A stretch of 64,000 nt of DNA from positions 2,660,950 to 2,724,949 of the forward strand of contig JABACO010000005.1 in assembly GCA_013339895.1 (NCBI GenBank), given 5' to 3'. This stretch comes from Ephydatia muelleri. Lineage: Eukaryota > Porifera > Demospongiae > Spongillida > Spongillidae. Below are positions 56,447 through 64,000 of the stretch, piece by piece. Position 1 is the stretch's first letter; each line of letters begins with the position of its first letter. The notes beneath the pieces are model-generated. The model searched no databases. It was not told where the DNA came from and saw only the letters and a list, made by a program, of their open reading frames with translations. Position numbers and translations under genes: made by a program.

Positions 56447-57271
56447 CTATTGAACATGTCAATTCATACTTAATCTATTTAGAACTCCCAATGTCATAGT
56501 GATACACATTTCTGTTGTTTGTACAAAGTTAATTAGACAGAAACAAAGCTCCTTTCCATATTGTGATTGGTTGTACAGCACATGATGGTCACGTAGTGAA
56601 GTGTATTAAAGGACAGAAGTGGGTGGAGCACTTCAGTCTAAGCATTTAGTGCATGTGCACAGTCTATGTTGTGGCAATGTGTTTGCAGTCTGCACAATCA
56701 ATGCTAACCAATTACGTATTATATAGCAGGTGTGCTATAATTGGCATGGGAAGGGAGGACAAATGCTACAGTAAGTGAACATCATTGCACCACATTTTCC
56801 AACACGCTAGCTTGAATATGTATGTACCTTTCATCAAAAAAGATGTCATAAGAATGGTAGCTGAGATCTGAATGAAGGAAGAATAGGATCAAACCTTTGT
56901 TATTGTTGCAATATAATTATGAAATGTAGGTAAATATTAATATTGCATCAATTTATTATTTTCAATTTAATTGAAATACTGCATCTGTAGCTACAATTTC
57001 AATTCAGAACAGGGTGAGTAGGCTTAAGGTTTTATTGTATGTTGATGGTTCATCTTGGAGGGGCAGAGCAGTCCACTATGCAACAGCACACATTCACTTA
57101 TGGAAATGTAACACAAACAAAACTAAGTCCAATGTAGCTAGTACACAGGTACACTTTTGGGGCAGTACACATCTAACAAACAAAAATAGAGGTACGTTAA
57201 ACAAGTATACCAATCTAAGAGCAAAAGACACAAGATACATGTCTTGGTCTGACACACACCCGAGCAATTCC

Positions 57272-57576
57272 TAGTCGGGCGTAGCCACACCCTCGCGTAT
57301 ACACGTAGGGTCTGGGGAAATGCCTATACTGGACTTGTTCTAATGAGCAATAATTGCGTTCTACATTACGCTGCGTCACGTAATGAGGAATGCATCGAAA
57401 TTGGCTTGTAGATTAGCAAACAACGCACTTGCTAATTTACAAGCCAATCTTGATGCATTCCTCATTACGTGACGCAGCGTGACGTAGAACGCAATAATTG
57501 CTCATTAGAACAAGTCCAGTGTAGGCATTTCCCCAGACCCTACGTGTATACGCGAGGGTGTGGCTACGCCAGACTA
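57272..57576. mobile_element. Fold-back element with 9-bp target duplication
   Basis: TAGTCGGGCGTAGCCACACC and its inverse ending GACTA; arms of about 140 bp with few mismatches. AGCAATTCC lies directly outside both ends (57263-57271, 57577-57585). A 9-bp duplication is typical of Mutator-like elements. The paralogous block near 42200 lacks it. Confidence 0.88.
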
Positions 57577-57999
57577 AGCAATTCCATTACAACATTCACC
57601 ACTACCCTTTCAGATGTCTTTCAATCTCACATATTTAACTGATACTATGGTAACTATGGTGCTTGAACAATTTTGCTTTCAGAATCACATTTGCTCATGA
57701 ATGATAAGTCAAAGTTGTTTTTTGTATCACAATTTACATGGAGATCAATTGGGGGAAGTGATTTAAATGTACTCCGTACATACACTGATACCATACATGC
57801 TTCAGATAAACGGCTCATCGCAAAGGTTGGTTTAGACCTTGTCGGGTCCTTGCTACCACAGATATCTATGTAGCTACAGTACATGCTAACTTAATTGGGC
57901 GTGGCCGAACTTCTGGAAAACTTGGGTCGTCGACGCACCTTTTTCAAAATATAACAGAGTAGAAACCTATCATAAAGCGATAATCTGATGATGCAAACT

Positions 58000-58100
58000 C
58001 ACCAAGAGTTCCTGCTATCCTGATTAGCCAGTCGGAGGTCGACGTCAACGGGATAACGGTACGTATAACGACCAGATTACGATTTGGCACATCCTGTCAC
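58000..58100 (-). promoter_or_regulatory. Second copy of the conserved GC-richer block
   Basis: Equivalent to 42500-42690. Minus strand again reads LRLANQDS before a GTGAGT donor, but the upstream ATG is ACG here. Confidence 0.3.
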
Positions 58101-58917
58101 GATAAATAATTATTCAGGGCCGGGCCAGGCATGAAGCTGACTATAGCGCTTTGCATAAGCAGCCATATGTGTTTCTGTAATCAGTATCTTTATAGCTAGC
58201 TCAAAGTTGTAAGGGAGTTAAGTAATTTTACTAGTTAGTACTGAACCATAAAAAAATTTCTTTATCACCCAATACTTGCAATAAATAAATCTTTGACACT
58301 ACTGCACTCAACCCTAGCCTGCTTTCAGTGTTTTTCACTCACTACAGTACATGATCATGACCTACATTATGTGTACTTAACGTGCATTACACTCCCGTAA
58401 GAATACCACACATGTGACAGACACTACATGCCAAAGCTACAGTCTGCAGTGCTGGACCATAGGCACAACATAGCTGCATGGATACAGAATGTATGAATTA
58501 TGCAACCACACCCAGGTACACTGTCAACATCATAAGTATATTCTAGCCTGCTTTCAGTGTTTTTAACTCACATGATTTGTACGCAATGTACATTACACTA
58601 CTGTACAAAGGTGACAGAGACTACACGCCAAGACAGCTACCATCAAAACAGCTACCGTCTGCAGTGCCGGACCACATATTTATCAGCCACTGGATGCTGT
58701 GTATAGTTTGGATGCAAATGTCTGATGTGATGTATTCAGGAGCACTAAGCAAACAATGTTTGAAGCAGGTACATGTATTCCCAACTCTAATTACACATCT
58801 CTATAGGAAAACTGACTTGTTGACTTCATATGGTGAGTACACACATCACATGACTATGAATATACTGCACTTACCTGACTTTGGTGTGGCTCAGGGCAAT
58901 GCTGTCTCTTACCCAAT
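58101..58917. other. No gene; inverted dispersed repeat
   Basis: 58440-58545 is the inverted copy of the repeat at 5.94 and 43.66 kb. Nothing else supported. Confidence 0.4.
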
Positions 58918-59680
58918 GTGAGGGCTATGGAACTCAACAGTGAAAAAGGTGCCTCATCGTGGCTTTCTGTCCTGCCAATCAGCAATCATAGTCCACATCT
59001 TTCCACGATGCAATGTGTCTCCACTACCATTGGTAACACCACACCCACCAAGCCACTGTGTCTGCTGTGGTTCAAGTAACACTAACCATGCACTCACCTG
59101 CCCAACATCAGTGAGCCACAATCACTGAGGGACTTTATAGCTAAGCTATTGACCAAGGTATGTCCCAATGTGTGCATCGAACCACCATTGCAGTTCCTTA
59201 CTGGAGATCTGATATCCCATGCCAGAGGATGGTGCTAGGCTAGGTGTCAGTACACAAGGTTTTTGGGGTGATCGTCACCATTTTGTGATGTACAGGTTTT
59301 CCACCCCAATACTCATAAACTGAGCAACATGCGCCACTAACACCACTGCCTCCATGAACATCAAAAACAGAGTTCCTATGACATTGTTAGTGGCTCCATC
59401 ACTCCACTTGTTTATTGTACATCAGGAGGGATGGGGAAGCTGCAACAGTGACTTACAAAAGACTTGCCTCTCTTCTGTCCATGAAGTGAAAGAACATAGC
59501 TATTGCATGGATAGGATGTTGCCTTAGCTTCTCCCTTCTGCACCCATCCTGAATGTGCAGGAGAGGTGCACCCTCATCGCAAGGACCAGCGTTTCACTAC
59601 AATGTTATTAAATTAGTTGTTACCGAAGCCCAGTTTCCCTCTGTCAACAAAGTAACATAAAATTCTTTTTAATTACCTAT
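58918..59680 (+). mobile_element. LINE-Y fragment 3
   Basis: GFLSCQSAI, VTPHPPSHCVCCG and the following 500 bp match 6234-6960 (including the GTTTTTGGGGTGATCGTCACC word). Stops in all frames. Confidence 0.55.
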
Positions 59681-60724
59681 GCATGCATCAGTTATATAAA
59701 AAATCTGTCCCTGTTCTTGAACTGTATTTGTCCAAGCATCCTAAAACAAGTAGAAGTTTGTACAAAACTGATTCCAGAGAGCTTGTTGCTGTTATTTCAA
59801 TAAACTTCATCAACTTTAGTAGTTTAGAGGCGAATTTGCATTTAATTCAGAGATTTCTCCTTTTCATAATCAAAATGCATGGGTCCTCATAAATCAAGAT
59901 AATCAGCAACACAATTTTCAGATTAGATATTAATTATGAGCAACCACTGAGACTAGACAGGAACTCAACAGATCAGATGTCTTTAGACCCTGGAGGATCT
60001 GCCAATCTGTGCATATAGATAGAGCCACCTTCCCATAAGATATGTTGGTGTACATGTGACAAACATGTGATATAGGATTGGAATACAATAGTGGCAGGCT
60101 GACTGAGAAAGAAAAATGAAACAAGCATATTTATAGCACACCAAACGTTAAATCTCTATCTGTTAAGTAGTATAGATAGCATTAAGGCAGAGTTTAAGTA
60201 CAGGTGTAGTAATCCAAGAGAAATGCTCATGACCATGTCATAGTATTACTAAGCTTGCTATAGTACAGTGCATGTCCATTGCTAAGAACAAGACATTAAG
60301 CATATGTTTTACAGATGCATTCAATGAATGATTCTAACCAATCATCGTACTCTTTGAATTAGTGCCCAATAGCATAGCAGGGCGTCTTACCCCTAAAACC
60401 CCATATCCAATCAAATCATCCCTAACTGTTGTCAATATGGCCACATCAATGTAAAAGCATGCCACTTTGTGGTTGTGGTGGCACTTCAGACATAGCCTTG
60501 ACTGTGGCTTAGTTGCTTCGGGCTTCTAAATCATGACCAATGTCTCGGTTGCTCAATACAGGTGTTCAGTACATGCAGGGGTTGGCATATGTGATTCCAT
60601 GGGGATGGTATGGTACTCGGGAATAGAAATTTGTGTTTTGAGAATCACAGATCCATTGCTTAACCTGTTTTCAGTACACATAAGATTATGTACATATATT
60701 AGACATATGTCATTGTGAAATGCA
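59681..60724. other. No gene recognised
   Basis: Nothing supported. ATCACAGATCCATTGCTTAA and following bases (60642-60690) recur at 60869-60910, a short direct repeat of about 45 bp. Confidence 0.4.
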
Positions 60725-60860
60725 ACCACGTGGGCCGATTTTGTATCCCCTTAACCGTGGAGGCATATGGATGTTGGGGAGAAGAAACCAGCAGGTGCCT
60801 CGACAGACTAGCTACCCGGATCACCACTCGAACTGCTTGTCCCAAGTCTTCAGTGCTTGG
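60725..60860 (+). mobile_element. LINE-X end fragment X5
   Basis: VGRFCIPLTVEAYGCWGEE, CLDRLATRI and CPKSSVLG match the distal LINE-X block seen at 27.43 kb (LGWFCVPLVTEIYGAWGPEA). Confidence 0.5.
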
Positions 60861-61194
60861 GTATAGGAAAATCACAGATCAATTGCTTAACCTGTTCTCA
60901 GTACACATAAGTTAATAATAGATCATGTACATGTACATGTACATGTATTAGGCATATGTCATTTATAAATGCTGATTAAGAGAAAAGGTAGATCACCCTA
61001 CCAAAGGTACAATGCTAGAAGGGCACATGAATGAGATAATGGAATTATATTTACTCTGGCGTTAATGATACCTTGCTAGTGCAATCATGTGATGAATGAT
61101 GGCATCCATTTCAACAGTAAAGAATTAGTAAAAAGAAATCCACATATCGCATATATCACATAATGTGCTGTGCTAAGTCTGATCACTCAATACT
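60861..61194. other. No gene recognised
   Basis: Contains a short (TGTACA)n-like run near 60930. Nothing else. Confidence 0.35.
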
Positions 61195-61365
61195 AATCGT
61201 TCTGTGAATCTTGTGATCCTTATGCAGTATTTGTATTCATCTCCATAGCATCTCTCTTCTTATTAGAGCCCACCACATCATATGCAGTGGCAGCAGGATC
61301 AGTATTTGAGTGATGATTCTTTGGACCTTCTTGAAATGTAGCAGAGAACAGAAGCCACCAACACA
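61195..61365 (-). pseudogene. Receptor tail exon remnant, copy T5
   Basis: VLVASVLCYISRRSKESS survives from the end of the helix and stop-transfer. The tail has stops, and AYGSHV reads A-stop-GSQ. The helix start is lost. It follows the stalk-C exon in the expected order. Confidence 0.6.
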
Positions 61366-61419
61366 TCACATAGTATGTTGTTTATTGTACATAGAGTAAT
61401 AAGCCACACACCCACTTAC

Positions 61420-61485
61420 ATGTTGTGGCTGATGGAGTTGGTGTGGTTTTTGATGGTAGTGATACAGAAACAGCTTGTCTATTAC
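61420..61485 (-). CDS. Receptor stalk exon (C)
   Basis: 66 bp, phase 1-1, CTGTAG acceptor and GTAAGT donor: NRQAVSVSLPSKTTPTPSATT. Open, but its downstream TM exon is dead. Confidence 0.55.
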
Positions 61486-61569
61486 CTACAGTAGAGAACA
61501 CAAAACAGCTTTCTAATTAATAGTTATTATAAGTTGTCTACATGTAATCCTTCTACCAAATTCAGCGTA

Positions 61570-61831
61570 TTAATTCCAGTCATTGTTGCAGGACTACTGC
61601 TCCCAGCACAGTTGATGGCCACCACTGAGACAGTATAGACTGTGTTATTGGTCAGTCCAGGTAATGAGTACAGGTACATGTATGTGTTTGCATTAGCAGG
61701 TAGTGAGATAGGAGTGCTGGCATTGATACTGACATTGTAGCTGGTAGCAGTGGGGACAGATGTCCAGGTCACTGTTCGTTGGTTTGAATAGGTGCTGTTC
61801 AGTGATGTAATGGCTGGAGCACTTGGAGGAG
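61570..61831 (-). pseudogene. Receptor FN3 exon, copy FN3-C
   Basis: CCCCAG acceptor; PPSAPAITSLNSTYSNQRTV, TSYNVSINAS, GLTNNTVYTVSVVAINC are open. A Tyr-Met-Tyr-Leu-Tyr insertion widens the loop. The donor site after the ATM-TG position is lost (GGAATTAAT instead of a GT donor), so splicing to stalk C is doubtful. Confidence 0.7.
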
Positions 61832-62039
61832 CTGGGGAGGAGCTTAGATGACATGCTAGCCACAAAACTAATAGTTGCAATGTCACTCACATTTAGATGA
61901 CATCATGGGACAGGCATATTTATCTGCTTACACATAATGTTCTCTTAATGCTTGATTCTAAATGCTAACACTGTTAGCTGCTCTGTACCATACATGTGCA
62001 TTGGAACAATACCAGTTGTATGTTCAGTGTAGCAATGCC
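61832..62039. other. No gene recognised
   Basis: Nothing supported. Confidence 0.3.
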
Positions 62040-62235
62040 GATTAGCCATGGCTGAGCACAGAGCTAGTATCAACGTAAATGTGAATGTATGTGACCTATG
62101 GAGGGACTCTACCAGTATCTCTGTCAGTCTATTATGCCCTTTATGCCTCAGAACAGCATCACCTCCATGTTTGCATGGATGGCCTAAGGGGTTCAAAGGC
62201 AGTGTTTGGGCAGAGAGCACATGTGGACCCACAAG
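62040..62235 (-). mobile_element. LINE-X fragment X6
   Basis: Minus-strand LPLNPLGHPCKHGGDAVLRH followed by a degraded RAH-type stretch matches the zinc region of X3 (DPLGHHASTCKRGGDAVFRH). Confidence 0.55.
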
Positions 62236-62944
62236 AGGTGTCTACACCAAGCCACTACTTTATAGCAGTCTGACACTTGTCAGGGTTCATGTTTGGATAC
62301 AGCCAATTGAAGGGATAACACATAGCCAAGAAGTAGCATGGGGTGCTGACACTGGCTTTATCAGCTGGCAAGAACTTGTCAAGAAGAAGCTGGAAGTAGA
62401 TGAGGTCTAGCTGTGGATAAAGGTATTCTATGAATACTAAATATGGTATGTAATCGTAATTCCATCACTAAGAAGAACAAGTTGATTGTAACAAAGAATT
62501 GCCCAGTGTAGTGAACCCAGAGGTACAGAAAAAAGATGCTGTGAAACATATCGAAGGTCACGGCTATTATTGGATATACTGAGTTTGCCTGATGCCTAAG
62601 GTATCTGAGATGTAATCTGCCATGAGATGCACTGCCAATATCAGTGTCAAACTGCTGAATGGCTTCAAAGATTAGTAAAGTTTAAGTCATTCTTGCCAAA
62701 GGGACAAGTTTGGAGAAGCTGGCATGTGCCAAAGTAGTACAGCAACCTGGAGGTCTAATAGCAACATCTCTAGTTTTAGAGCCTCTAATCGCCTTTAGAT
62801 AGGAACATAGTTAGCACATTATGTTGTCATGAAGCATGCTTACATCATTCTTACTAAACAATTTACAAATGCAAGGCCATGCTAAGCAGGGTAGCTCTAT
62901 AGTTTAAACTTTAATGTAGTCATAGGGTTTCAGTATGTTTTAAC
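62236..62944. other. No gene recognised
   Basis: Nothing supported. Confidence 0.35.
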
Positions 62945-63045
62945 TAGAGTCTGGTAATGGTCTTGGCCACACCCTCAGCTAGCTGACATTCTTGTGATGG
63001 TCTGGTTTCATAGCTTGCCTGCTGCCTTTGGTCTGGCAGTCGAGT
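62945..63045 (+). mobile_element. LINE-X fragment X7
   Basis: Nucleotide match to 40257-40370 (GGTCTTGGCCACACCCTCAG, GATGGTCTGGTTTCA, CTTGCCTGCTGCCTTTG). Confidence 0.6.
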
Positions 63046-63164
63046 TATTAAGTCTGCAATCGCGCGAAAGAGAAAAAACAGAACATGAAAGCAAATTGTT
63101 GCGCTGGCGGGACAATTATTGCGTTATCTAGTCTACGATGAAGTGTTCTAGATCTTCCATGTTC

Positions 63165-63325
63165 ATCCACGAGAGCGCGTTCTTCCACGATAGCGCGTTC
63201 CTCCACGATATCGTGTCCTTCTACGAGATGGCTTTCTTCCACGAGATGGTTTTCTTCCATGATAGGGTTTTCTTCCACGATAGGGTTTTCTTCCACGAGA
63301 CGGTTTTCTTCCACGATAGGTTTTT
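63165..63325. repeat. 18-bp minisatellite
   Basis: About nine units of TTCTTCCACGATAGGGTT and variants. Six-residue reading frames result on both strands (EENPIV-type on minus), not treated as genes. Confidence 0.85.
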
Positions 63326-63341
63326 TTTTCCTACCGGGTTA

Positions 63342-64000
63342 CAGGGGCGGATACAGGAATTCTGGAAGGGGGGGGTCCGACATGAATAATTAATAGGGGG
63401 AGGGTGCGGGAGGGGGATGTGCCCCCTCCCGCGCGAAGCGCGGAAGCTTTTGACGGATCGTCATCCCGCACATAATTGGTGACATTCTATAGAAACTTGA
63501 AAAGGGCGGCGAATACTGCATGTGCGTGGTTCGGTTTGGGGGACTCTATTCTCAGTGCAACTCATAAACTGCGTATCCTAAATTAATGAGTAATCCCTAT
63601 TTAACAGACTTATTTTCTTATCATGGCAGATAGCTGTGGAATTAAAATACGTATTTATCGCCATTTCACATTTGACACTGAATGAACTAATAAAACAGTA
63701 CAATGAATCTATACAATTACTACAAAATCATTTATTGGTACAAAATACAAGATTGAAACATTTTTCTGTTGTGTTCGCTGATAAAAGCTTCACACACCTC
63801 ATCAATATCAATATCAACATCACTATGCAAATGCATCAGTGCTAATCCAGCAAAACGCTCAGAACTCATTGTACTTCGTAAATAGGATTTAATACGCCTC
63901 AATGCTGAAAAAGACCTTTCTGCTTCACAGCTAGACACTGGTATATAGTGCAGGCAATAATTAATAGTACTCGTATGTTGGGGAAAACATCTTCATCAGC
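63342..64000 (-). mobile_element. hAT transposon, 3' part (runs off the window)
   Basis: The terminal CAGGGGCGGATACAGGAATT at 63342 has the CAGnGGCGG form of many animal hAT ends and lies beyond the end of the transposase frame. The other terminus and the 8-bp duplication are outside the window. A GC-rich hairpin (63400-63440) lies between the end and the gene. Confidence 0.7.
63732..63995 (-). CDS. hAT transposase C-terminal dimerisation domain (partial)
   Basis: Reading from the window edge: HYIPVSSCEAERSFSALRRI then SYLRSTMSSERFAGLALMH, the defining hAT dimerisation motif, and the end DEVCEAFISEHNRK. The frame extends above the first Met; near 63985 a TTTTCCCC stretch may contain an indel. 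It belongs to the DUF4371/ZMYM-like hAT class by sequence pattern. Probably the C-terminal end of a longer, perhaps intact, transposase. Confidence 0.8.

Larger units (their letters stand above)
56480..59120. repeat. Segmental duplicate of 41440-44290
   Basis: Same order of conserved blocks as the partner. Differs by the fold-back insertion at 57272-57576. Confidence 0.8.

Noticed and set aside
63048..63389. Six-residue repeat proteins on both strands
   Set aside because: Product of the 18-bp minisatellite; neither strand has supporting evidence.

Overview
The window looks like eukaryotic, early-branching animal DNA, most probably from a sponge (demosponge). This is an inference from four things: split genes with GT-AG introns, fibronectin type III (FN3) and Cys-rich Ig-like exons flanked by phase-1 introns, a very high load of degraded metazoan-type retroelements, and the absence of bacterial gene structure. 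There are no rRNA genes, no CRISPR array, and no tRNA that I could recognise by eye. Coding density is low. Most open reading frames longer than 60 codons are chance or belong to transposons.

Layout. 1-1.07 kb: a broken minus-strand integrase gene of the KRBA2-like type. 2.1-7.8 kb: duplicated non-coding blocks, remnants of a receptor transmembrane (TM) exon, and fragments of a non-LTR element (called LINE-Y here). 7.8-9.0 kb: a hAT (TTF zinc finger) remnant split by a TTAA-flanked DNA transposon. 11.5-13.1 kb: a two-exon gene with a 45-bp tandem repeat. 13.2-18.2 kb: three fold-back elements, an EN-RT non-LTR retrotransposon, and a fragment of a second non-LTR family (LINE-X). 19.9-22.8 kb: the longest LINE-X copy, ending in a 27-bp minisatellite. 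24.3-26.2 kb: a receptor TM/tail exon and stalk exon either side of a 786-bp fold-back. 27-29.3 kb: LINE-X and hAT remnants. 29.4-33.5 kb: a Ty3/Gypsy element with 66-bp LTRs and a perfect 5-bp target duplication. 34.1-35.1 kb: receptor stalk and FN3 exons. 35.8-40.2 kb: a second Gypsy element nested inside LINE-X. 41.0-45.9 kb: receptor Ig-like, TM, stalk and FN3 exons. 45.9-49.9 kb: a Ty1/Copia element. 50.2-59.7 kb: segmental duplicates of earlier blocks, including an inverted FN3/stalk copy. 60.7-63.0 kb: LINE-X fragments plus another FN3/stalk/TM set. 63.3-64 kb: the 3' end of a hAT transposon.

The coherent biological signal is a tandemly duplicated family of cell-surface receptor genes, almost all on the minus strand. 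Their modules are Ig-like Cys-rich exon, FN3 exon, Ser/Thr/Pro stalk exon, and TM plus cytoplasmic tail exon. All use phase-1 boundaries, so they can be shuffled. The best preserved tail carries tyrosine motifs, one fitting the TxYxxV (ITSM-type) consensus. Several copies are pseudogenised, truncated, inverted or fused, with retroelements inserted in and between them. Exon-to-gene assignment is inferred; no transcript evidence is available here. LINE-X and LINE-Y are working names used only in this annotation.
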